A stretch of 64,000 bases of DNA from Gymnothorax reevesii (Eukaryota > Chordata > Actinopteri > Anguilliformes > Muraenidae): assembly GCA_029721435.1 (NCBI GenBank), contig CM056573.1, forward strand, positions 151,611,947 to 151,675,946, written 5' to 3'. The stretch's first letter is position 1. The number at the start of each line of letters is the position of its first letter. The notes below the pieces were generated by a model. The model was not told where the DNA came from and did no database searches. It worked only from the letters and a program-made list of their open reading frames with translations. Shown here piece after piece: positions 26,607 through 37,639 of this stretch. A program made the translations under genes and the position numbers.

Positions 26607-27715
26607 TGATGACAGAGTACACCATCATACTTAAGTGGCTCAAATATAACACACAGAAAAGGGAAATTCATTACATACGTCATGCCAACTGCTAATTAGT
26701 ACGAAAATGGTAATATAGTTCTTTAAACATGAAAAATGCCATGAGACATGTCAAAAGACCCTGTAAATCACCAAAAACCTAGAAACTCCCACGTCTACGT
26801 CCCAGGACCCCAACAAGCGCTCTGCCCCGGACCCGGTGGAGTTCCCCCGTCATGGCGGGCAGTTAACGAAGTTACCGGCCATTTCTTGCTTTTTCCGTTT
26901 ACCTCCAATGAATAGACTAAGCAAAACCCTGCTTGCACGTTAGAATGCACGGTTACCCCTGAAAACAGGGGTGCAATGAGGAGTAACGTACACCATCATT
27001 AAATCTTGATTCAGGAATGCCCTCCAGTCCATTCAGAAGACGGAAAAACCTTTTTTTATATTACATGTCGAAAAAGCCCACTGGGAAAGATTCAATACTG
27101 CGAATATCAGATGCAGAGACATGATTTACAGCCCAATAAAAATCGCAGACCGAATCAACCGCGAAAAAAATACAATGTGCGCCTCTCATACTCTCGCGAT
27201 CGCAGCACAAGAGAAAAAAATCCGAGACAAGCTAGCCAGCGATGTTGCTCCGAAAATATATATACATGTATATATTAGATAAAATTAAAAATATAAAGTT
27301 TCAGAGTAAACAATTCAGTAGGTATACAAAAGTGTAACAATAAATGCAAGACCAACTAGTTTTAATTCACCGCCGACACTGCTAAGGGGCCCCCTTCATC
27401 GATGATGCACAGCAAGCCACCCAAAAAATAACGAGTCGCTTGCCGGCAACCTTACATTTAGGAGACCCCACTATTCATAAGACCACGTAAAATAATATGG
27501 CCCATTTCGAGGGCTAGTTTTGCCATTTTTCTTTATTTATTTTTTACATTTAAAGCGTCGTAAATTGTTAGAGAAGACAGCTACCAATTAGCAAAACAAT
27601 AATAAACACTCAAAAGTGAGCACGAGGCCGGCAGCAGTTTATGCTACAGCAACACTCAACCAGCTAAACTGCAAAAAAATAAAATAAAATAAATAATAAT
27701 ATTTACGTCACTCAC

Positions 27716-28076
27716 TGTCAGCGCTTTCACGGTCTCTGGTAATTGTTTGTTTACTCGGGGATCTCTCCGCATTGTCGTCAACATCGACAAACTCCACCTC
27801 GACGTACTCGTCGTCTTCGAGACGTTCTTCCTTTATTGCCATGGTAGGACCAGCGTCCATCACTGCAGTTTCAGAACGACGCTTGCTTGGTGTCGGCTCG
27901 GCATGGTAAGTTTCTTCGCCCTCATTTGAGTGCTCCACTTTAATCATTTTGGAAATTACGTTAGAAGGTACTGGGGAAAGGACATTTTTCGTGACAAGCG
28001 CCAACTTGGTTTTAGCTGATGATTCTTCAACAGATGTCTCGTCACGACCTCCGCTTGCCGTGAAAACAGCAGCCAT
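27716..28076 (-). CDS. Probable first coding exon of zinc-finger gene 1
   Basis: The ATG at 28076 sits in strong Kozak context (ATCATGG). It opens 120 codons plus one base, ending at a canonical donor (A|GTGAGT at 27715-27710). The single leftover A joins the GG that opens the exon at 11556, giving an AGG codon and an unbroken 1549-codon frame including the stop. The protein segment is acidic and likely disordered, with Ser/Thr-Pro sites, a basic PSKRR patch and two SUMO consensus motifs, IKVE (Lys46) and IKEE (Lys82). Such N-termini are common in vertebrate zinc-finger regulators. Same strand, matching phase and promoter-like upstream DNA support the link. An extra small exon in the intron cannot be excluded. 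If not joined, the frame would end 6 bases later at TGA. Confidence 0.75.
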
Positions 28077-28260
28077 GATGGCTCGCCTTGTTCCTGCAAG
28101 CTCCAGTCCACTCGTATTTAAAAATCACACCACATCCGGATCCATGGAGGAAGCAGCAAAAACGCGGCAGCATAGCCCCAGGAAATTACGTAGCATCTTA
28201 CAAATGAGAACTTCCGCCAAAGAGATTTTCATTCAATTTTTTTTCTGTTTAAATGGGGAT
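28077..28260 (-). promoter_or_regulatory. Probable promoter and 5' UTR of gene 1, with a short upstream ORF
   Basis: Upstream of the ATG at 28076 are a GGCGGAAGTTC word (ETS-like core), ATCCGGATG, and an AT-rich TTTAAATA box about 40-50 bases upstream of the start codon. A six-codon upstream ORF (ATG at 28145, TGA ending at 28125) lies wholly in this leader, stopping 48 bases before the main ATG. The transcription start is not determined, so this is a candidate only. Confidence 0.4.
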
Positions 28261-28299
28261 GCGCATTAATAGCCATATTTGGCTTCTGCGCAAAGGGGT

Positions 28300-28900
28300 T
28301 AAAATCTGTCAAAATACACATAAGCGGGCATAATGAACACCTGAAAAATTTCAGGGTCCAACTCCCACCTGTTTGGATTTTATGGCCCTTCAAAGTTAGG
28401 GTGCCATGCCAATTTTTTAGATCGTGAATGCCCAAAATGGTTTTTGGAGTTCAATAACTCCACAACAGAGACTTCTAGAAGGCTGAAAATTCACAGTCAG
28501 GCCAATTCTGACAGAGCATTTCAGAATATGTGCTTGGATTTACAGTCCTTGCACTACTTAGCACTTGCGGGTTCCCAAACAGGGAACTTGCGCGACACTG
28601 ACCTTAGGGCCCAGAGGGGTTTTGAGGGACCCTGAGTCCACATATTGTGAAATAAAATCAGTTTCTTTGCCGAGATATCAAATGGGTAAAGATCTATGAG
28701 TAAAAGGCAAATGAACTACCCCTGATAGTGCGTCCTTGAATTGGTGGGGGTCCAAAAAGGGTCCACAATTGAAAATTGACAAAAATGTCCCTCTTTACAG
28801 GAACTTTAAAGCAAGGTATATTTATCTTTCTTGTACCAGTAAATATATTGAAAATCACTTGTTTAGTTTTAATGATGTACTCAGGATAAGCCCCTGGCCG
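28300..28900. repeat. Dispersed repeat X, copy 1
   Basis: The part from about 28560 to 28880 matches, as its reverse complement, the DNA at about 34130-34680. Shared words include the complements of AGGGGTGGTTCATT and CCCTAAGGTCAGT. The order of blocks is preserved and similarity is roughly 75-80% by eye. No coding capacity and no terminal repeats were found. It sits next to the tail of the 155-bp array. The class is unknown. Confidence 0.5.
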
Positions 28901-29403
28901 CCCTCCCTGCACTTACCAAGTTCCAAAACTGCATTAACCTTGTTCTCCAATGTATTATTGTAGCCGTTGCACTAAGTTGGGCAGCTACTATGGATTCAAG
29001 CTTTGCCTCCGTTGCCACATTCGTAGACATTTCCTTGTGGACGCTCTACAAGCTGTAATTTTTGAATCATTACGTTCATGTTTGGTATGGACATCTGTTA
29101 TACTTCACTCATGACACCTATCGATTTTGGTTACCATGGTGACAGTATTGGCCGAATAATGTGCTAATTTGTGCTAAAACATACTTTTTTGTGTATGCTG
29201 TGCAGGCTGTAATTTTTGACTGTTTACTTTCATACTTGATATGGACATGTGTTATACTACCCCAATTCCGAAATAGTTGGGACAAAGTGTAAATTGTGAA
29301 TAAAATCAAAACGCAATGACTTTCAAATCACACCAGCCAGTATTTTATTCACAATAGAACCGAGATAACAGAGCAAATGTTGAAACTAAGAAATGTTACA
29401 ATT

Positions 29404-30483
29404 TTATCTGCAAAATGAGCTCATTATAAATTTGATGGCTGCTACAGGCCTCAAAAAAAGTTGGGACAGGGGCCTGTTTACCATGGTGTAGCATCTCCTC
29501 TCCTTTTTAACACAGAGTGCAGGTGTTTGGGCATTGAAGAGACAAGTTTCTTGAGTTAAGCCATTTGATCCCAATCTTGCTTCCAGTTGCTGAAGAGTTT
29601 TGGGTCTCCTTTGAAAAACTTTTAATTTAATTATGCACCAAACGTTCTCAATCAGTGAAATATCAGGCCTGCAGGCAGGCCATTTCAGCACACAAACTCT
29701 TCTACTACAAAGCCATGCTGTTGCAATAGCTGCAGTATGTGGTTTTGCATTGTCCTGCTGAAATACAAAAGGCCTTCCCTGGAATAGCTGTCATCTGGAG
29801 GGGAACATATGTTGCTTTAAAACCTTAATATACCTTTCAGCATTCATGGTGCTTTTTAAAAAATGCAAGTGTCCCACACCAAATGCACTTATGCATCCCC
29901 ATACCATGAGAGATGCTGGCTTTTGAACTAAACACTGATATCAGGAGGGGTGGTCTTTCTCCTTTTTAGCCGGGAAGACACAATCCCCATGATTTCCAAT
30001 AAGCATGTCAAATTTGGACTTGTCTGACCACAGGACACTTTGCCACTTTGCTACAGTCCATTTTAAATGAGCCTTGGCCCAACGAAAACGGTGGCGCGCC
30101 TGGATCATGCTCAACAATGGCTTCCTTTTTGCTTGATAGAGTTTTACGTGGCATCTGTGGATAGCACGACGGACTGTGTTCACAGACAGTGGTTTCTTGA
30201 AGTATTCCCGGGCCAATTAAGTGATGTCAATGACAGAATCATGCCGGTGAGTGATGCAGTGGCGTATGAGGGCTTGAAGATTACAGGCATCCAGTAAAGG
30301 TCTTTGGCCTTGTCCCTTCGGCACAGAGATTTTTCCAGTTTCTCTGAATCTTTTGATGATGTTGTGCACTGCCGATGATGAGACTTTCAAAGCCTTTGCA
30401 ATTTGATGTTGAGGAACATTGTTTTTAAAGTATTCCACAATTTCTTTCCGCAAATCTTCACAGGTTGGAGAGCCTCTGGCCAT
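29404..30483 (-). pseudogene. Tc1 transposase pseudogene with three in-frame stops
   Basis: The frame starts MARGSPTCEDL at 30483. The paired helix-turn-helix DNA-binding region lies at about 30220-30480. The DDE domain still shows WSDKSKF (first Asp), QQDNAKPH (second Asp) and LIENVW (Glu). All blocks are in one frame, with no frameshift. They are interrupted by TAA at 30217-30219, TGA at 29941-29943 and TGA near 29790. So the catalytic triad is kept but the protein is truncated. Transposition by this copy would need another source of enzyme. Confidence 0.85.
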
Positions 30484-30559
30484 CTTTACTTCTGAGAGAC
30501 TCAGCCTCTCTAAAGCTTTGTTTCCATTTATACAGCTGAAGTCAGGCACCGGTGCAGAC

Positions 30560-31390
30560 AAGGGTACGTCAAAAATCGCATATCATTGTCTTTATATGAA
30601 GTGTTTCCATCCACACGATTTTCACCCGGCTCCTGGAGCCGAGTCGCAAGCGTGTTTGTCCGATTGGACCAGGGAGCGAGTCCAGCTCCAGCGCACATAA
30701 ATTGCATGAGGAATTCCCTCTAGATCAAAGGAGTTTCCCCTCTTTATTTTGTTTACAAATGAGTACCTTTGAAGCAATGTGTATTTATTGTCCTTTTCAG
30801 AACAGAGCCGAGGTTTCTGCAGCAACACACATGTATTTACCACTTTCAGTGAATCAAAAGCATTTACTACCACTTTAAATTATGATCTGAGCTTTGTAAT
30901 GCCATGATAACTTTGTGATTTCTGTATATCAGAAGTGTTCCTGTGCATCACACGCTTAAGTTTGTTACAAGATGATAACAGAGTAGTGGTTTTCATGTGA
31001 CATTTGTACAGAGTTTTGACATAATTTCATCTAATTCTTGCAATTGAGAGGATGAAGCAGAATCTTCAGAATATCTGACCTTATTATTCAACAGAACATA
31101 ATTCCAGCCATCTTTATCCTTTTATCTTCTTTAACGGTGCTTTCTTTTCATTCGTTACTTCTTCTGTATTAAAATGTAGCTTTTAATTCTTATGATGAGC
31201 TCTTCGGCCACCATGACGTGCTTTTAAGTAATGCTGTGTTCGGTCCTGCCATGAGGACGAAAAGAGATGAATAGCGTAGTTCAGCCGTTTATATGGAGAC
31301 ACTGAGGACGCACCATGGGACGCATGCGATGCCCCGTGTCTGCCCCGCAGCCTGTCGCAGCCGGACTTCAGCCGTTTTAATGGAAACATA
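30560..31390. mobile_element. Insertion inside the Tc1 element, possible non-autonomous hAT
   Basis: It lies between the transposase start and the right TIR, where a Tc1 element has only a short leader. The ends carry GTGTTTCCATCCACACGAT on the left and TTTTAATGGAAACATAG on the right, a loose inverted pair around GTTTCCAT. Both end zones are GC-rich (CCGGCTCCTGGAGCCG; CCGCAGCCTGTCGCAGCCGG). I could not fix a target duplication, so limits are approximate. Confidence 0.5.
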
Positions 31391-32803
31391 GCTTAAGACA
31401 TCCCTTTTATAGCCAATCATGTTACACACCTGATGCCAGTTAACTTAATTACTTGCTAAATGTTCTTTCAGCTGATACTCTTATATATTAATTGCTTTTT
31501 CAGCCCTTTTATGCCTGTGTCCCAACTTTTCTGAGACCTATTACAGCCAGAAAATTTGAAATACTCATTTTTTGGATAAAAATGTAAAATGTCTCAGTTT
31601 CAACTGAAATGTTATCTATGCGCTATTATAAATAATATATTGGCTCATGTGATCTGAAAGCCATTTTGATTTCATTCACAATTTACACTTCTTCCTAAAT
31701 ATGTCGGAATTGGGGTTGTACTTTACTTATGACACCTATGGATATTGGTTGCCATGGCAACAGTATTGGCCGAAAAATGAGCAAATTAGAGGCAAATCAC
31801 ACATATTTGCTTTTGGAGGCAGTACAGGCTGCAATTTTTGACTGATTACTTTCATATTTGGTATAGACACGTGTTACACTTCACTTATGACGCTTATCGA
31901 TTTTGGTCTCCATAGCGACTGTATTGGCTAAATAATACACAAATCTCTATGCAGTAAAGCCGTCAAAGTCGATGCATAGATGCAAATACACGCGTCTGTT
32001 TATTCTTCTGTTTTCTTCCGTTGAAGATAGACAATAGTCTTTATTCGGTCTCTCTTTTGAAAATTAGTCAGATGGATCGAACAGATTCAGGCTTTATTTC
32101 CACACCAGAGATAAAATAGTGCTTGTAGCCAGTGACCAAATCAATTCCATGACCATTGACATTGTGAATTAAATATTGCATGCCCGATCAAGACTGTCCA
32201 ACGCGAAATGCTAAATATTTTGGCATGTCTGGCAGCTGGCAAAAAGTAGAAGTATTGATATGAGACCAGATATATAACGAAATAAAGAATAAAAATATAC
32301 CACCAACAAACAGAACATCCAAAAAAATGGCAATGGCAATGGCAAATACAATACTGTGTAGCTATACTGTGCACAGTAGAAACTAACGTTAGCTGAGTAT
32401 CTGTTGAAGCTACTACTGAAACTAAAATTATAACGTAATTTCAGGAAGCAAATGGCAAAAAGCTGCGTTAACCGCCTTGACAAATTATTTTTATAAATAA
32501 AAAAAAAAAAGTTATAACATTACCTGTTAACCAAATACTATTTTCTTTATTTACACAGGGCTCTCAACTTTCACATATTCGACTTGAGTTTAAATCACAT
32601 ATTCACGTTCCCGTCCCGTAGTGAGAAATTATTCTATCAGACCGTTTGAAGAGATTCTCTACAATTGGAATTAAAGTCCTTCTGCATTGGATTTATTAGT
32701 TTCACGCGTTACGGTGGATTTCGCCACTAGTAATATGAGAACAGTTATGATTCCGGAATTCTCACGCTTTTCTTCACTCAGGGGTTGGAAGCAGTGGAAT
32801 TGC

Positions 32804-33250
32804 CACTCCGTTTACACGAGGCCGGCTATTTTCATAAAATAACATTTCACCATCTCCGTTTTCAAAAATAATATCATGCACACGTATCAGTTTTAATAAA
32901 AGTTTTTGTTTACATGGACCCGTGTACATGTCGTCAAGAGCATATCAAACCTGTTGGTGTAACAATAAGCTCAAGCCCACGTTAGCCAATCAGAGTCCCG
33001 AAAATAGCAACAACAGAAACGAATCACGATCATCCATGATTACCACCTGACGTCAGCTGCCTAAAACTCAGTTTTTCTCAGTTTACATGCAAACTTGCAA
33101 CTGAAGTTTTCCAAAATTTCCATTCTGGCCAGAGTTTTTAGAAAGAATTGTTTTCAGTGGCGAATTCTCCGTTTTCGTGTAAACGAAGGGCACAAACGCA
33201 GGGATATGTCTCCATTTGTCAAAATAACCGTGTACGTGTAAACGGGGCCT
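32804..33250. mobile_element. MITE with CCGTTTACACG ends
   Basis: The left end reads TCCGTTTACACGAGGCCGGC and the right end GTACGTGTAAACGGGGCC, an inverted pair. Inside are CTCCGTTTTC and GAATTCTCCGTTTTCGTG words at both sides, a pattern I recognise from abundant fish DNA MITEs. The target duplication was not resolved and there is no coding capacity. Confidence 0.55.
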
Positions 33251-34100
33251 GCATATGTTTCAAATGGTCTCATTTCATTTAAACAATTTGAACAATCGTG
33301 AAACACACGCATTGCGTTGATTGAATAATTACTGACTATAGCACTGGAACGTGAATGAAGCACAAATTCTCATGGCGAACGCGTGAGCGTTGGCAGCTCT
33401 TTAAGTTAATCGATTTATCATTATGGCCTAACATGTTTCTGGAAGGAGATGACGCTAATGGACTAACGTCACGTCATTTTTACGTCAATTGAGTTCAACT
33501 GCCGTGTCAATGAGCATGACCTTGACCTTGCCCAACACTCCTGCAATATTATTGTTACTTCCTGGTTAACCAGGGTCTTCCTCATCATTAAGATGTCCGA
33601 ATTATTACCAGTTCAGAATATACAATACAGTGTCACGCCTTATGACACTCATTTTATGGACAAAATGTATTTGATCAGAACTTGGTTTCACATTTTGCAT
33701 AGACATCAACACTTTCTGCGGTCATTGAAAACACCCAATTATTTCATGTGAATTGTAAAACTTTCAAGTATTTATCCTTTATTTGGAAATATTCTCTCAT
33801 TATGGAAGTCACACACATGCTGGACAGTCACACCATATGACATTTTTGATGTTAGGATGAAAATTCCAAGTCAAGATCTTAATACACCACCAACAACTTC
33901 GGTATGTCTGAAGTTGATCCTACCAGAATAACAACATTTCCATTTCAATTCTTAACAATTACCATTTTTTTCTTTGTGTGTGACACATGGACAATGAGAA
34001 TTGTACTATTTGTCATCCACCCAAATGTGTTTCATAACAACCGTGGGACAACAAGGTTACTACAGCAACGGGAGGGGCAGGGGGAGGGGGTCATCCTGAG
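33251..34100. other. Intergenic DNA, no gene seen
   Basis: AT-rich, with GACCTTGACC-type words near 33520. The open frame at 33904-34116 is hydrophobic and low in complexity. It is more likely repeat flank than coding. Confidence 0.35.
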
Positions 34101-34690
34101 TTCTCTATTACAGTGAAATAAGTGATTTTCAATCCTGAGCAAGAAAAAGAAATACAACTTGCTTTAAATTTTCTTCATTTCAAAGTATGACTTTGTATGA
34201 TTCATATACATTTTGTGCATATTTTATGTACATTACATGTACATTGGACTATACCGTTTAAACCCCAGTTCAGCTAAATTTGACTTGGAAAAAAGAAGGG
34301 AAGGATGTGAGAACCAAAGCTGAAAACATGAGATAATCTAGCTTATAAACAGATAAAACAGGGGTAAAAAGTTGGTTGGGCTGTACTGCCCCACTTGGGT
34401 TTTCGACCCTCGTTAGGGGAGCCGTTTTTGGCAATTTTCAATTGCGGACCCTTTATAGACCCCTACCAATCCATGAACACACTATCAGGGGTGGTTCATT
34501 AGCCTTTCCCTCATAGATCTGAACCCATATTTGATATCCCAGCAAAAAAATGGATGTTATTTCACAATATGTGGTCTCGGGGGCCCTTCAAACCCCCAGG
34601 GCCCTAAGGTCAGTCTCGCGAAAGTTCCCTATTTGGGAACCCGCAACTGCTAAATTCAAACCATATTTCTATCAACAAGCAAGTTGATTC
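34100..34690. repeat. Dispersed repeat X, copy 2 (inverted relative to copy 1)
   Basis: The order of matching blocks is the reverse complement of 28560-28880: GTGATTTTCAAT, CTTGCTTTAAA, TTTTCAATTG, GGACCCTTT, ACACTATCAGGGGTGGTTCA, TCACAATATGTGG, GGGCCCTAAGGTCAGT and GGGAACCCGCAA. It holds an extra ~100 bp near 34170-34260. The class is unknown. Confidence 0.5.
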
Positions 34691-34699
34691 TCAAATACT

Positions 34700-35165
34700 C
34701 TCATAAACTAGACAGTCCGGTCGGCTGGGACCGCATGAGTCCCAGACAGCAAAATTCTTCTGGTCCATATCTGCCCCACACCTGACACGTACATCCGGCC
34801 CACATCCGCGTGGAATGATGGCACTTGGGCGCTCCGCTCCAGTTTTCCAGAATTTGGACACAACCATGCCATCACAATGCTAGATGTCAGCCAAGAACAT
34901 ATGATGCAGCAAATGTGGGCCAGTTTTGGTTCACTTACAGACTGACTATTGTCATCCTACTAAATATTTGCCAATTGTGGACCATATTTGTTCTGTGATA
35001 TGCAGGCCAAATTCAGCATTTACCACATGGGCCACTTTAGGCTCACATCTACTTTGTCCAGGCCAAAAGAATGCCAAAAGTGCCGGATCGTTGCCGGATG
35101 TGGCCCACATCCGTATGCTATCTGGGGTGTAGCCCCAAAAAGCCCACTTCTCCCCTTTTTGCCCA
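34700..35165. repeat. Unclassified repeat with GGCCCACAT words
   Basis: It begins near GAGTCCCAGACAGCAAAATT. It contains several variants of TGGGCCAGTTTTGG, CCGGCCCACATCCG and GTGGCCCACATCCG, ending TCTGGGGTGTAGCCCC. Fish genomes carry similar 'TGGCCCACAT' elements, but I cannot assign the class from sequence alone. Confidence 0.35.
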
Positions 35166-36135
35166 TTATTTCCCAATACTGTCGCTATGGCAACCGTAAT
35201 CAATAGGTGTTATAAATGAAGTATATCACATGTCCATGCCAAATATGAAAGTAATCGGTCCAAAATTGCAGCCTGTATTGCGTCCACATGAAAAACACCA
35301 TGTTTTGCCACTAATGTGCAGATTATTTGGCCAGTACCTTTGCTATGGCAACAAAAGTTGAGAGGTGTCATTAGTGAAGTGTCATGCATGTCCATACTAA
35401 ATATATAAGTAATCGGTCAAAAATTGCAGCCTGTGCTGCACCCACGAGGAAATCCGTTTTGCCACTAATTTGCATATTATTTAGCCAATAATGTTGCCAA
35501 GGCAACCAAAATCGATAGATGGCATATGCGAATTGTAACACGTCCACACCGAATATGAAAGTTCTCGTTCAAATACTGCAACCTGTCCTGCATCCACAAG
35601 GAAATCTCAGTTTTGCCACTAATTTGCATATTATGCGGCCAATACTCTAGACATGACAACCAAAATCAGTGTCATAAGTGAAGTATAATGTCCATACCAA
35701 ATATGCAAGCAATCCGTCAAGCGTGTACTGTGTCTACAAGGAAATGTCAATGTTTTGCCAATAATTTGCATTTTATTACACCAAGGGCCGGATCTACAAA
35801 AGCTTTGCGTGTATAAAAACGTGTGCAAACTCATTGCACACGCAAAAAAATGTACAAACTGATTTACTAACAGTGCACAGTAAGGGTTGCCTCTTTCAAA
35901 GGTGCAAAATAGCACGTCTGCATCCAGTTAGTACGTCTGCCACAATGAATATGCAATATGGGGCGTTTACACGCAATTGTGTGTGTGTTGGGAGGAGAAA
36001 ATGTAAATATATTAATTTAGCATGCGCAAATTGATTTATCAAACCTGAAAGAAATTTTGCCAATTAAATCTGCGTCTATATTTTAACACGTGTCAAAAGG
36101 AGGTGCAAACGGTTTGTATGCGTAATTGCGCACAC

Positions 36136-37261
36136 ATGGCTACAGTTATTGTCGCAAGAAGGAGACATCGAAATCATGAAAGGAGACGCAGAGAACGCAT
36201 TTTTCACCCTCATGTGAACGTTTTTGGAATGAACGAGGAAAAAAAATCATTAAAACATATCGTCTATCCAGCACTGCCATTTTGGAGCTGTTGGAGGAAC
36301 TCTGAGAGGATTTGGAGCCGCCACGAGAAGGAGTCACGCAATACCTGCAATGACAAAACTCCCTGCAAGTTTGCATTTTTTTACATCTGGGTCATTCCAG
36401 TGTACGGTAGCTATTACAACTGGGATCTCCCAATCCCGTTTTTCAGATGTGCCGTCTGAAGTCCTAAATGCCATGTCGCGGCAAATGGCCAAGTTCATTG
36501 GGTTTCCACGCACTCGGCACTTATTGAATGAGACCAAACAAGGTTATTTTGCAGTAGCTGGATTTCCTAGAGTTATAGGGGCGATTGACTGCACCCATGT
36601 GCAGCTTGTGCCCCCCGCAGACACTGAGCTCGTGCACAGAAATCGCAAACACACGCATTCATTGAATGTGCAGTGCGTTTGTGATGCCAAAGGCATCATT
36701 TCCAACGTTGTGGCAAAATATCCCGGGTCAATACATGATTCTTTTATTCTGAGAAACAGTTCTCTGTTTTCCAAGTTGCGAGATGGCGAGTTTGGAGATG
36801 CCTGGCTTGTAGGTGAGTCAATTTGTAAAATCCTTAGCAAGATTTATTTCATTAAAAACAAGAGCATGTTTCACATTGATTCATATGTTTTTTAAGGTGA
36901 CAGTGCATACCCCCTACACCCCTTCCTCCTGACACCTGTTCTAAACTCGACCACTGCTGGAGAAATAAGATACAACGAGGCCCATATCCGTACACGGAAT
37001 ATTGTGGAGCGCACCTTCGGAATCCTGAAGAGCAGGTTCCGTTGTTTGGATCGCACTGGTGGAGCACTGCTGTACAGGCCAGAAAAAGTGGCCCAGATTG
37101 TAGTGACCTGCTGCATGCTACAGAACATTGCCAAGCAACACGGGCTGGAGCATGAGGCCATGCCGGAGGAGAACGCCGACCTGCCCCCCTGTGTGGAGCA
37201 ACTACCCAATGCTGCAGGAATGCAGAGACGCAGCAATCTCATTCGAAGTCACTTCTTGTGA
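36136..37261 (+). pseudogene. HARBI1-like transposase, N-terminus broken
   Basis: The DDE nuclease is complete across two exons. Exon 36350-36812 carries GAIDCTHV (first Asp) and YPGSIHDSF. A 84-bp intron (GTGAGT at 36813; acceptor TTTTTTAAG ending 36896) is followed by GDSAYPL (second Asp) and IVERTFG (Glu), ending at TGA 37259-37261. The N-terminal part starts at ATG 36136 (basic arginine-rich). It is broken by a frame change in the A-run near 36240, an in-frame TGA near 36302 and a second frame change near 36350. A start at ATG 36350 would give a truncated protein lacking the N-terminal helix-turn-helix part, so it is probably inactive. Confidence 0.85.
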
Positions 37262-37639
37262 GCTGTTTGGTTTGTGCATTTTTCTATTTTCATTCAATAA
37301 TGCGTTGTAGATTGCAATAAAATGCCGTTCCCTCTGGCTAGTGTGACCCAACAAACTGCAGAACATTGCAAAGTTAAGCAAATCAACATTGATTGAAAAA
37401 AAGACTGAAATCACTTTCTGAATTCCAAACATTATCAAACGAAATACTCATTCAAGTCTAATTATGTTAAGTCCCGCAAAATCATATTAAAGACACATTG
37501 TTTCAGTCAGAAAATGTAGTAGGCTATAGTCTTAACATTTATGGTGGGAAAAAAAAGAAAAAAGCAGTTCTTCATCATATAGCCCTCCCCCTCCGGTGCC
37601 CGGCTGCCTAGCTGTCGCTGTGGGACTCGGTCGGCCCGC

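Larger units (their letters stand above)
11557..27715 (-). other. Inferred intron of zinc-finger gene 1 (~16.2 kb)
   Basis: It is bounded by donor GTGAGT at 27715 and acceptor TTTTTAG at 11557 on the minus strand. Much of the intron is transposable elements, listed separately. The parts at 15.35-18.7, 19.0-19.8, 21.5-23.1 and 25.4-27.7 kb show no exon I can support. Confidence 0.65.
29258..31720 (-). mobile_element. Tc1-like element, 2.46 kb, carrying an internal insertion
   Basis: The ends are TACCCCAATTCCGA and the complement of TACAACCCCAATTCCGA, with TA at each side. The TIR region extends through GTGTAAATTGTGAAT. Tc1 elements are normally about 1.6 kb. The excess is explained by a segment of roughly 0.83 kb between about 30560 and 31390 whose GC-rich content and TGTTTCCAT/ATGGAAACA ends do not belong to a Tc1. 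Confidence 0.88.
28950..31965 (-). repeat. 155-bp tandem array with tail module, minus orientation, split by Tc1
   Basis: Units with GTTGCCATGGCAACAGTATT and TCATATTTGGTATGGACA words occur at about 29020-29257 and 31719-31965. The reverse complement of the same unit forms the array at 35.17-38.8 kb. The outer end (about 28950-29040) matches the tail of that second array, around CTACTATGGATTCA. The Tc1 element at 29258-31720 interrupts it. The CCATGGCAAC core is itself palindromic. Confidence 0.65.
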
